Notes under the pieces: model-generated
The model's database searches: none
Told to the model about the DNA's origin: nothing
What the model saw: the letters and a program-made list of their open reading frames with translations, nothing else
In this document: positions 44,919 through 53,062 of the stretch, in pieces
Numbering within the stretch: position 1 is the first letter of the stretch
How the letters are laid out: every line of letters begins with the position of its first letter
Assembly: GCF_024305245.1 (NCBI RefSeq)
Contig: NZ_JAMWYX010000005.1
Coordinates: forward strand, 186,001-250,000
DNA length: 64,000 bases
Direction: 5' to 3'
Source: Erythrobacter sp.
GTDB lineage: Bacteria > Pseudomonadota > Alphaproteobacteria > Sphingomonadales > Sphingomonadaceae
Position numbers and translations under genes: made by a program

Positions 44919-47441
44919 TCAGAACTTGTAGCCGAATTCCACTCCGAACCGCTGCAAACCGCCCGGCGAGATGAACGAACCGCCGAATTCGACGGCGGTG
45001 ATCACCTCGTTGAGATACTTCTCGTCGAACAGGTTTTCGGCATAGGCGAACACCGACCAGCGATCCCCTTCGAGCCCGACCCGCATATCGACCACGCCAA
45101 AGGCGTCGCGCTGCGAAACCGAATAATCGGCATCGCCCACGAATGCTGGCAGCGCCAGCGCCGACCCCGGCAGCAGCCCGCTGAACAGCGTCGGGTTCGG
45201 ATCATCCTGCAAGGTGTGGAACCATGTCGGCCCGGTGATGCGGTAATCGGCGCGGGTGACGAAATCGATGCTGCTCGACACCGGCAGATCCAGCTGCGTG
45301 CCGAGGTTGATGGTGTAATCGGCGGTATGGGGCGATTTGTTGCCCACCGTGACCGGACGCGAGGCATTGGCCTTGATCTCGCTGTCGGTGACGTTGGCGG
45401 AACCGAACACCGTCCAGCCATCGACGATTTCGGCGGTCAGGTTGAACTCGGCTCCCATGATCTCGACTTCGTCGATGTTCGAAACCACGCGCAGCAGGCC
45501 GAACCCACCGACGAAGAATTCGAAGAACTGCATGTCTTCGATATTGGTGTAATAGCCCGCCAGATCGAAGGTGATGCGGTTGTCGAGCAGATTGCCCTTG
45601 ATCCCGAGCTCGAACGCGCTCGACACTTCCTTGCGGTATTGATCCTCGATCAGCACGTTGGTGCCTATGAACTGGTTGAACGACTGGTCGACGATCGCGG
45701 CAGAGCCCTGATTGTTGAACCCACCCGATTTGAAGCCGATGCCCCAGTTGGCGTAGAGATTGGCGTTGTCGGCCACTTCGTAACGCAGCGAGACCTTGGG
45801 CTGGAACTGGCGGAAGGTCTGCGATTGATCGGGGATCGGCCCGAATGCCTGACCGGGATTGATCGGGCCGCCGGTGATCGGATCGGTCACATTGGGCACG
45901 AGGCTGCTGACGCTGCGATCCTCGATATCGTAACGCCCGGCAAGGCTGGCGACAAAGCGATCGGACAGATTGGCATCGACCGATGCGAACACGGCGTAGA
46001 CATCGGTCGTGAAGGCATCATTATACAGCTGGGTGGTGGGGTTGGCCGAGCCCGGCGCGTTGTAGAGTTGGCGGGTCACGCCATTGCCGAGATCCGCACC
46101 GAGGCTGACACCCACTTCGCGCTCCAGGTGCAGGTAATAGGCACCGACCTGCCAGTTGATGGACCCGTCCCCGTTCGAAGCGAGACGCACTTCTGCGCTG
46201 ATGTCGCTCTGTTCGCGGATCTGGTACTGCGTGCCGTCGCAGGTCGTCGGGCTATAGGCGCCGAAGGTCGAGCCGTTGACCGGATCGAAAATGAACGGGA
46301 CGGGATTGTTGCCGATGAAGGTCGGCGCGTTGAGCGGGAACCCGGTGAGCTGTGCGGTTGAGGCAAAGCAGGCATTCGACGCCGCCACCGAATCCGGGGT
46401 CGCGCCGGGGAAGGTGAAGCGTGCAAAATCGGCCGAGGTGCTGTCAGCCGTCAGCGACTGGTCGACATCGGTGTACAGCGCCCATGCGCTGAGCGTGACG
46501 GCGTCGAATTCATGTTCGACCTTGGCCGATACTTCGAAGGTGGTCTGATCGTTGGTCGGGCGGATGTTCGAATAATATCCGAACTGGTGCTCGTTCACGT
46601 CTTCGAAGAAGGCCGGGTCGACACCGGCGAAATTGGGCAGGTGGAACGATGTGTTGAAGTTGATCGATGCACCGGTCAGATCGGAATAGCGCGCCTTCAC
46701 GTCCAGTTCGGTACGCGGGCCAAGCTCGGCCACGAACCGCCCGTCAACGCCCCAGACTTCCTGATCGTCGATCGTCTTGGAATTGCCGAGGAAGCGGTTG
46801 CGGAAAAACCCGTCGGTGGTCTGGTAATTGCCCGACAGCACGAACCCGGCGGTTTCGCCCACCGGCACCGAGACGAACCCGGTGGCAAGGTAGGTGTTGT
46901 CCTCGGCGGCGCGCACTGTCATCCCGCCTTCGAACACGTCGCCGGGCTTCAGCGTCTGAATCACGATCGCGCCCGCCGCCGCGTTGCGGCCATACAGCGC
47001 GCCTTGCGGGCCCTTGAGGATTTCGACCTGCCGCAGCGTGCCCTGGTTCTGGTTCAGCTGCGCGGTGTTGGTCTTTAGAATCCCGTCGACCACCAGCGCG
47101 ACCGAGCTTTCCGCATCGCGCGCGCCATTGATGCCGCGAATGTTGATCTGGGTGTCGCCAGCGTCGGCGGTGCCGGTGACGATGGTTACGCCCGGGGTCA
47201 GCTGGATGAAGTCATCGGCGCGCTGCACCCCGGTCTTGGCGAGCGCTTCGGCGCCGAACACGGTGACGGACGCAGGCACATCTTCGAGCGATTCCGACTG
47301 GCGGCGCGCGGTGACGATGATCGCGTTGTCGTCCTCCTCGGTCTGCACGGCTGCAGCGGCGGTATCCTGAGCGAAGGCGGGGGCGGACAGGGCAATCGCA
47401 CCCAGAGCCGCGCCAGAGGCGAGAACGATACGGACATTCAT
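44919..47441 (-). CDS. TonB-dependent outer-membrane receptor of the catabolic island
   Basis: An 840-residue receptor: signal peptide ending AFA before QDTAAAA, TonB-box-like NAIIVTARR, plug domain (SLEDVPASVTVFGAEAL, NIRGINGARDAESSVALVVDG, ILKGPQGALYGRNAAAGAI) and a 22-strand-type barrel ending in aromatic GVEFGYKF. It imports a substrate too large or scarce for porins, using TonB energy. It is the last gene of the minus-strand operon with the NTF2-like and racemase-like genes (38-bp gap, AGGAGA site). No siderophore genes are near, so the likely ligand is the island's carbon or nitrogen source. Confidence 0.95.
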   Translation of the reverse strand: MNVRIVLASGAALGAIALSAPAFAQDTAAAAVQTEEDDNAIIVTARRQSESLEDVPASVTVFGAEALAKTGVQRADDFIQLTPGVTIVTGTADAGDTQINIRGINGARDAESSVALVVDGILKTNTAQLNQNQGTLRQVEILKGPQGALYGRNAAAGAIVIQTLKPGDVFEGGMTVRAAEDNTYLATGFVSVPVGETAGFVLSGNYQTTDGFFRNRFLGNSKTIDDQEVWGVDGRFVAELGPRTELDVKARYSDLTGASINFNTSFHLPNFAGVDPAFFEDVNEHQFGYYSNIRPTNDQTTFEVSAKVEHEFDAVTLSAWALYTDVDQSLTADSTSADFARFTFPGATPDSVAASNACFASTAQLTGFPLNAPTFIGNNPVPFIFDPVNGSTFGAYSPTTCDGTQYQIREQSDISAEVRLASNGDGSINWQVGAYYLHLEREVGVSLGADLGNGVTRQLYNAPGSANPTTQLYNDAFTTDVYAVFASVDANLSDRFVASLAGRYDIEDRSVSSLVPNVTDPITGGPINPGQAFGPIPDQSQTFRQFQPKVSLRYEVADNANLYANWGIGFKSGGFNNQGSAAIVDQSFNQFIGTNVLIEDQYRKEVSSAFELGIKGNLLDNRITFDLAGYYTNIEDMQFFEFFVGGFGLLRVVSNIDEVEIMGAEFNLTAEIVDGWTVFGSANVTDSEIKANASRPVTVGNKSPHTADYTINLGTQLDLPVSSSIDFVTRADYRITGPTWFHTLQDDPNPTLFSGLLPGSALALPAFVGDADYSVSQRDAFGVVDMRVGLEGDRWSVFAYAENLFDEKYLNEVITAVEFGGSFISPGGLQRFGVEFGYKF

Positions 47442-47479
47442 GGAACGGCTCTCCTAAAGATAACGAGCAGGCAAAAAGG

Positions 47480-47890
47480 TCAGGTGAGGACGTTGGTCCC
47501 GCTCATGTAGACATAGACTTCCTGGAATTTCGGCCCGTCTGCGCCGGGACGCAGACGCCAGAAATTGGTGTTGTTCAGCAAGGTCACGTTGCCGTCTGCA
47601 TCATGCAGTTCGGCAATGAAGCTGGCAGCGATCCGCCCGTTCTTTGCGTCCACCGTGCAGTTGAAATCGCGGTGGATGATGGTCTCGTAAGCGCCGAAGA
47701 AATCCTCGAACATGCGGCGGATTTCGGCCTTGCCACTGTGACGGGTGAAGGCGGTCTGCACGCAGAACAGGGCGGTGTCGTGGAAGCAGGCGAGCGCGCC
47801 TTCCATGTCCTTGGCATCGACGCGGGCGAAATACTTGTTCAGCGCGAAATCGATCAGTTCGGCGCGTGACAAAGTGGGTTCGTACTGCAT
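47480..47890 (-). CDS. NTF2-like (SnoaL-type) protein A
   Basis: A 136-residue alpha+beta cone-fold protein: FALNKYFARVDAKDMEGALACFHDTAL is the NTF2 helix-turn-strand, then GKAEIRRMFEDFFGAYETIIHRDF and the C-terminal strand EVYVYMSGTNVLT. Members include small-molecule isomerases, dehydratases, cyclases and dioxygenase small subunits. Its stop and start overlap neighbours, and it is paralogous to the gene upstream (both end VYVYMSG). Substrate unknown. Confidence 0.85.
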   Translation of the reverse strand: MQYEPTLSRAELIDFALNKYFARVDAKDMEGALACFHDTALFCVQTAFTRHSGKAEIRRMFEDFFGAYETIIHRDFNCTVDAKNGRIAASFIAELHDADGNVTLLNNTNFWRLRPGADGPKFQEVYVYMSGTNVLT

Positions 47891-48336
47891 CAGGCCTCCC
47901 CTTCGCGGAGCAGGTTGTCACCCGACATGTAGACGTAGACGCGGTGGAACAACCGGTCCTTCAGATAGAACCGGTTGCAGTTTTCGTACCGCAACTCGTC
48001 CCCGCCATTGGGGGTGATGAGCACGGTGAACTGGCTGCAGACCGCGTTGGTTTCGGGATCGGCAGTATGGACGAAATTGCCGTGCCAGATGCTTTCGAAA
48101 TCGGCGAACAGCTTGATGAACATGGCCCGGATCGCCTCGCGCCCCTGATGCACGGTGTTGCTGGTCACTTCGGTCAGCACCGCATCGGGGGTGAAGCAAT
48201 CGAGCACCTTGTCGAGATGCTTGTTATCGACCCCGTCGAAATATCGCTTGGTGACGATATCGACATAAAGCGGATATGGCAGCGGCGCCTGCCCTGCCCC
48301 GCCCTCGCTCCAACTCTCGGCGCTCGCTTGGCTCAT
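47890..48336 (-). CDS. NTF2-like (SnoaL-type) protein B
   Basis: A 148-residue paralogue of the next gene, with VTKRYFDGVDNKHLDKVLDCFTPDAV, GREAIRAMFIKLFADFESIWHG and the closing RVYVYMSGDNLL. A polar tail of about 20 residues precedes the fold. It is linked to both neighbours by one-base TGATG-type overlaps, so the three are translated together. The pair may form a heteromer or act on successive intermediates. Confidence 0.85.
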   Translation of the reverse strand: MSQASAESWSEGGAGQAPLPYPLYVDIVTKRYFDGVDNKHLDKVLDCFTPDAVLTEVTSNTVHQGREAIRAMFIKLFADFESIWHGNFVHTADPETNAVCSQFTVLITPNGGDELRYENCNRFYLKDRLFHRVYVYMSGDNLLREGEA

Positions 48337-49079
48337 CAGTACCAGCCCTTTCGGATATTGACGTGCATCGGCACCTCGGGTGCCGGGAACGCTTTCTTGG
48401 AATGGGTCAGCCCCAGTTCGATCAGCGTTTCGAGGCTCTTGTAGGCGACCTGACCGGGGTTGATCACCGGCACTGGCAATTCGCCGGCAAGGTAAGCGGC
48501 GGACTGGTGCATCGTGGTCGAACCGAGCACGATCACGTCCGCGCCATCTTCCTCGATTGCGCGCGTCGCCTCGGCCTTCAGCTTGGCGAAGACGACTTCC
48601 TCCTTGCCTTCCAGCAGTTCGGTGACATCGGGCCGGGTGTCGATCGACCGCACCGACGCACAGCGATGATCCCAGCCGTGCTGGTTCAGCACCTTCTCGT
48701 AAAGCGGGAACCACTGCGGCCACATGGTAACGACGCTGAATTTCTTGCCGAGCGTCATCGCCGCGGCAAAGCTCGCCTCGCCCGGCCCGACCACCGGAAT
48801 GGAAAGCACCGAACGCAGCGGCCACAGCCCGCTGTCGCTGACCGTGTCGATCAGAACGCCGGCGTAACCCTCATCCTCGGCCGTCACCCCGGCCTGAAAC
48901 ACCGTCCAGTCCATCAGCAGCGTATCGTGATAGGAATCGCCCAGCGCCGCGCCCCAGCGCACTGCCTCGAAGGTCGGCGCGAAGCCGGGACGCACGAAAT
49001 CGTCGGGAAGCTGCTGGGCGCGATTGGCCACCCCGGCTTCATCCATCGCAATCGGTACGATAACCTTGATGCGCTTCAC
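48336..49079 (-). CDS. Asp/Glu/hydantoin racemase-superfamily protein lacking the catalytic cysteines
   Basis: A 247-residue protein starting GTG behind GGGGAG: KRIKVIVPIAMDEAGVANRA. It has the two-lobed racemase fold, but the usual first Cys region reads IDTVSDSGL and the second reads VLGSTTMHQ instead of LGC. Both cysteines that do 1,1-proton transfer in hydantoin or Glu racemases appear absent. It belongs to a clade often mislabelled HupH. A lyase, decarboxylase or isomerase role is possible. It is the first gene of the minus-strand operon, 34 bp behind the island operator. Confidence 0.85.
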   Translation of the reverse strand: MKRIKVIVPIAMDEAGVANRAQQLPDDFVRPGFAPTFEAVRWGAALGDSYHDTLLMDWTVFQAGVTAEDEGYAGVLIDTVSDSGLWPLRSVLSIPVVGPGEASFAAAMTLGKKFSVVTMWPQWFPLYEKVLNQHGWDHRCASVRSIDTRPDVTELLEGKEEVVFAKLKAEATRAIEEDGADVIVLGSTTMHQSAAYLAGELPVPVINPGQVAYKSLETLIELGLTHSKKAFPAPEVPMHVNIRKGWY

Positions 49080-49111
49080 GGCACTCCCCTGTTGCCATTT
49101 GATGAACCAGT

Positions 49112-49123
49112 ATTGTATACAAA
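49112..49123. promoter_or_regulatory. Operator copy 1, upstream of the racemase-like operon
   Basis: ATTGTATACAAA, with the perfect palindrome TTGTATACAA, stands 34 bp upstream of the minus-strand operon start. The same 12-mer recurs upstream of the plus-strand lyase gene. Its form suits GntR/FCD regulators. Confidence 0.75.
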
Positions 49124-49276
49124 ATGCCCGCGTCAAGTGCTTTGCGCAATTGCGCCGGAGGTAAGGCAGCAAGTGTGGTTTCGCCGCCGCAGGGCTTGCG
49201 GCGCCGAGTGGCTGACATAGAGAAGGCGCGGCATGACCATCTTCCCCTCACCTCAATCCGCGCAGGACCACCGCGC

Positions 49277-49945
49277 ATGAGCCGCGCGTCGGACCAGGCC
49301 TACGCCCGAATTCGCGCGCATGTGCTGAGCGGGGCGGTCAAGCCGAAGGAGCAGCTGACCGAAGATCAGCTGGCGCAGATCACCGGGTTCAGCCGAACCC
49401 CCGTTCGCGAGGCTGTGCGGCGGCTGGAGGACGAACTGCTGCTGGTCCGCAGCGAATCGAAGCGGCTGTTCGTCGCCGACTGGAGCCGCGACGATATCGA
49501 AGAAATGTTCACGCTCAGGCAAATGCTGGAATGTCACGCTGCCGAGCGCGCTGCACGCCGTCTGACCGCCGCGCAGGTCGCCGATCTGGAGGCGGTCAAT
49601 CGCACGCTTCGCGAAGCGATCGAGCAGCCGGAACCCGATGTGGCACGATTTCTCGAGGCCAATCGCCGGTTCCACGACGCGGTTCTCGATGCCGCGCATT
49701 CACCGCGGCTGGGTCAGATGCTGGGCCGCTTGGTCGAAGCCCCGGTGGTGCTGCGCACCGCCCGCAGTTACTCGCTCGACGATCTGCGCCAGTCGGCCCG
49801 CGATCATGACGAACTGATCGCCGCCTTCGCCGCACGCGATCCCGAATGGGCGCGCGCGGTGATGGGCAGCCACCTGCGCCGCGCATTCCACACTTTCGCC
49901 AAGACGGTCGGCCCCGCAACCGGGAACGCGGACGGCGAGGTCTGA
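49277..49945 (+). CDS. GntR-family regulator with FCD ligand-binding domain
   Basis: A 222-residue regulator. The winged helix is at about 5-70 (QAYARIRAHVLSGAVKPKEQL, then FSRTPVREAVRRLEDELLL). The all-helical FCD domain follows, with metal or acid-binding residues in EANRRFHDAVLDAA and a final His-bearing helix MGSHLRRAFHTF. It lies between the two operator copies and is the probable repressor of both operons, released by a pathway intermediate, most likely a carboxylate. The ATG at 49277 is preferred over longer frames. Confidence 0.93.
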   Translation: MSRASDQAYARIRAHVLSGAVKPKEQLTEDQLAQITGFSRTPVREAVRRLEDELLLVRSESKRLFVADWSRDDIEEMFTLRQMLECHAAERAARRLTAAQVADLEAVNRTLREAIEQPEPDVARFLEANRRFHDAVLDAAHSPRLGQMLGRLVEAPVVLRTARSYSLDDLRQSARDHDELIAAFAARDPEWARAVMGSHLRRAFHTFAKTVGPATGNADGEV

Positions 49946-50004
49946 TAAAACATTGCACCGGAACGCCAGTTTCGAAGCGCCCGGCCTGCTGCAAGACGAT
50001 TGCA

Positions 50005-50016
50005 ATTGTATACAAA
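50005..50016. promoter_or_regulatory. Operator copy 2, upstream of the lyase-hyuAB operon
   Basis: ATTGTATACAAA is identical to copy 1 and lies 48 bp before the GTG of the lyase gene, inside the 119-bp gap after the GntR gene. The surrounding bases extend the symmetry to AATTGTATACAAATT. Confidence 0.75.
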
Positions 50017-50064
50017 TTAGGTCATCCACGCTCAACCCATCCTGACAGCAGGCGAGTCACCATC

Positions 50065-50970
50065 GTGCCCCAGAATATCGAACTGGTCGAAGTCGGCCCG
50101 CGCGACGGGCTCCAGAACGAGCCTGACGTCATCGCGACCGACGTTAAGCTGGCGATGATCGGCCGCATGATCGATTATGGTGCGCGGCGGCTCGAGGTGG
50201 CGAGCTTCGTCCACCCGCAGCGTGTGCCGCAGATGGCAGATGCGGAAAGCGTGATCGCCGCCCTGCCCGACCATAAGGACTGCACCTATATCGGCCTCGT
50301 CCTCAACAAACGCGGCGTGATGCGCGCGCTGGCGACCCGCGAAGGCGGCGTGCGCGGCGTCGATCAGGTCGGCTGCGTGATCGTGGCGAGCGATACCTTT
50401 GGCCAGAAGAACCAGGGCCAGACCATCGCGGAAGGCGTTGCCGAAACCCGCGCCATGCTCCGCTTCGCCCGCGCCGAGGGGTTGCGCGCGCAGGTCACCA
50501 TCAGCGCAGCTTTTGGCTGCCCCTTCGAAGGCGCAGTGAAGCACGACACCGTCCTCGCCATTGCCGATGAAATGGCGATCGAAGCGCCTGATGAAATCGC
50601 GCTGGCCGACACCATCGGGGTCGGCACGCCTTGGGAAGCGGGCGAATTGTTCGGCAAGCTCGGCGCATTGCTTGGAGACAAAATCCCGATGCGCGCGCAT
50701 TTTCATAACACCCGCGGCACCGGCATCGCCAATGCGTGGGAAGCTTACAAGGCGGGTGTGCGCATTTTCGACGCCTCGCTGGGCGGACTGGGCGGCTGCC
50801 CCTTCGCCCCGCGCGCGACCGGCAATATCGCGACCGAGGATCTGGTCTACATGCTGGAGCGTTCGGGCGTGGACACGGGCATCGATCTCGACGCGGCCAT
50901 CGCTGCGAACAAGTGGTTTGCGCAGGTGCTGGGGCGCGAATTGCCCTCGGCCGTGGCGCGCGCGGCATAA
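50065..50970 (+). CDS. HMG-CoA-lyase-family enzyme
   Basis: A 301-residue TIM-barrel lyase. It starts VPQNIELVEVGPRDGLQNE, the metal-binding segment, and carries the signature GLGGCPFAPRATGN with Cys245, the catalytic flap Cys. FHNTRGTGIANA bears the metal His pair region. It cleaves a 3-hydroxy-3-substituted acyl-CoA to a ketone or acyl product plus acetyl-CoA. With a family III CoA-transferase in the same operon, it probably acts late in the pathway. GTG start behind GGCGAG. Confidence 0.92.
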   Translation: MPQNIELVEVGPRDGLQNEPDVIATDVKLAMIGRMIDYGARRLEVASFVHPQRVPQMADAESVIAALPDHKDCTYIGLVLNKRGVMRALATREGGVRGVDQVGCVIVASDTFGQKNQGQTIAEGVAETRAMLRFARAEGLRAQVTISAAFGCPFEGAVKHDTVLAIADEMAIEAPDEIALADTIGVGTPWEAGELFGKLGALLGDKIPMRAHFHNTRGTGIANAWEAYKAGVRIFDASLGGLGGCPFAPRATGNIATEDLVYMLERSGVDTGIDLDAAIAANKWFAQVLGRELPSAVARAA

Positions 50971-51000
50971 GCTGCACAGACAGACAACAAGGGAGCGGGC

Positions 51001-53058
51001 ATGACGTACAGGCTGGGTGTTGATGTGGGCGGGACTTTCACCGACCTGTTATTGTTCGATGAAGGCAGCGGCGCGTTCTGGCGGCACAAGACCCCGTCGA
51101 CCCCGCATGATTCCTCCGAAGGCATTCTCAACGGCGTGAAAGCGATCATGGCCGATGCCGGGATCACCGCCGAACAGATCGCCTATTTCCTCCACGGCAC
51201 CACCGTCGCGACCAATGCGGTGCTGGAAGGCAAGGGCGCGCGCGTCGGTCTGGTTACGACGCAGGGCTACCGCGACATCATGCAGATTGCGCGCTCCTAT
51301 GTCCCCGGCGGGCTGGCCGCGTGGATCGTGTGGCCCAAGCCGCAGCCGCTGGCGCGGCTCGAACACACGGTCGAAGTGCCCGGCCGGATGGACGCAGCTG
51401 GCCGCGAGGTCGCGCCGCTGGATGAGGACGCAGTGCGCGGGGCGCTGCGCAAGCTTAAGGGAGACGGGATCGAGGCGCTGACAGTCAGCCTGATGAACGC
51501 CTATCTCAACGGCGCGCATGAAAGCCGCATCGGGCAGATCGCCGCCGAGGAACTGCCCGGCATCCCCGTTTCGCTCAGCCACGAAGTCCTGCCGGAGATG
51601 CAGGAATACGAACGCACGCTTTCGACCGTCGCCAATGCGGCAGTGCGGCCGGTGGTGAGCAAATATGTCTCCAGCCTGCGGACAAAGCTCGAACAGGAAG
51701 GCTTCAAGGGCCGCTTGTCGCTGCTCCGCTCGGACGGCGGGTTGATGTCGAGCCAGAAGGCCGAGGAACACCCGGTCAACATCCTCATGTCCGGCCCGGC
51801 AGGCGGGGTGACCGGCGCGCTGTGGGTGGCGAAAAACGCGGGCTTCGAGAACATCCTGACACTGGATGTCGGCGGAACCTCGACCGACGTAGCGCTGATT
51901 CAGGGGCTGGAGCCGCGCCGCCAGCGCACCACAGAAGTCGGGCACTTGTCGGTGCGCGCATCGGCATTGGACGTGAAGACCGTGGGCGCGGGTGGCGGCT
52001 CGATCGCGCACGTCCCGCAGCTGACCGGCGCGCTGCGCGTCGGGCCGGAAAGCGCGGGCGCGGTGCCGGGGCCGGTCGCCTATAACAAGGGCGGCACGCT
52101 GCCGACCGTGACCGACGCCAACGTGGTGCTCGGCTACCTGCCCGAAGACCTGCTCGGCGGCGCTTTCAAGCTGGATCGCGAAGGCGCCAAGGCGGCGGTG
52201 CAGACCATTGCCGATGCACTGGGCATTAGCCTGATGGAAGCCGCCCGCGGGATCATCGATATCGTCAATGAAAACATGTTCGGCGCGCTGCGGATGATCA
52301 GCGTGCAGCAGGGCTATGACCCGCGCGAATTTGCGCTGATGGGCTTTGGCGGTGCGGGGCCATTGCATGTCAACGCGGTGGCGCGGCTGATGGGTTCATG
52401 GCCTGCGATCTCGCCCGTCTCCCCCGGCGTGCTGTGCGCGCTGGGCGATGCGACCACCCGGATGCGGACCGAGACGGCGCGCAGTTTCTCGCGGCTCGCC
52501 CGCGACACCAGCATCGCCGATCTTGTCAGCGTGCTCGACGACATGGCCGAACAGACCCGCAGCGAGCTAGTCGGTGATGGCATCCCCGAAGACCAGATCA
52601 CTTCGCTTTTCGAAATCGATGTGCGCTATGCAGGCCAGGCCTTCGAAGTGCCGCTCACCATAACGCAGGCCGTGCTGGAGGAGGACGGGATCGAAGGCAT
52701 CCTCTCCCGCTTCGACGAGGAGCATCTGCGGCTGTTCACTTTCAACATGGATACTCCGCACGAGATCGTGAACCTGCGCGCGGTGGCGCAGGGGCAGGCG
52801 CCTGCCCTGCCGGCCGCCGAACTGCCCAAGGGTGACGGCAACCCGCAAGCCGCCAAAATCCGCGACCACACGGTGTGGATCGACGGGTCGGAGCGGCCCG
52901 CCGTGATCTACGACCGCGCCAAGCTGCGGCAGGGCGACATGATCGAAGGCCCGGCGATCATCACCGAAATGGATTCGACCACGCTGGTCGAACACGATTG
53001 CACCGCGCGCGTTGACGCTGTGGGCAACATCCTGATCACTCTGAAGACGGAAGGCTAA
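51001..53058 (+). CDS. hyuA: Hydantoinase/oxoprolinase subunit A
   Basis: A 685-residue ATP-binding subunit of the ASKHA-like hydantoinase A family. GVDVGGTFTDLLLFDE is the phosphate loop, followed by HGTTVATNAVLEGKGARVGL, LRSDGGLMS, MSGPAGGVTGAL and LDVGGTSTDVALI. Relatives open cyclic amides (5-oxoproline, N-methylhydantoin, caprolactam) using ATP, or carboxylate ketones. GGGAGC precedes the ATG. hyuB follows after 4 bp. Confidence 0.93.
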   Translation: MTYRLGVDVGGTFTDLLLFDEGSGAFWRHKTPSTPHDSSEGILNGVKAIMADAGITAEQIAYFLHGTTVATNAVLEGKGARVGLVTTQGYRDIMQIARSYVPGGLAAWIVWPKPQPLARLEHTVEVPGRMDAAGREVAPLDEDAVRGALRKLKGDGIEALTVSLMNAYLNGAHESRIGQIAAEELPGIPVSLSHEVLPEMQEYERTLSTVANAAVRPVVSKYVSSLRTKLEQEGFKGRLSLLRSDGGLMSSQKAEEHPVNILMSGPAGGVTGALWVAKNAGFENILTLDVGGTSTDVALIQGLEPRRQRTTEVGHLSVRASALDVKTVGAGGGSIAHVPQLTGALRVGPESAGAVPGPVAYNKGGTLPTVTDANVVLGYLPEDLLGGAFKLDREGAKAAVQTIADALGISLMEAARGIIDIVNENMFGALRMISVQQGYDPREFALMGFGGAGPLHVNAVARLMGSWPAISPVSPGVLCALGDATTRMRTETARSFSRLARDTSIADLVSVLDDMAEQTRSELVGDGIPEDQITSLFEIDVRYAGQAFEVPLTITQAVLEEDGIEGILSRFDEEHLRLFTFNMDTPHEIVNLRAVAQGQAPALPAAELPKGDGNPQAAKIRDHTVWIDGSERPAVIYDRAKLRQGDMIEGPAIITEMDSTTLVEHDCTARVDAVGNILITLKTEG

Positions 53059-53062
53059 GACC

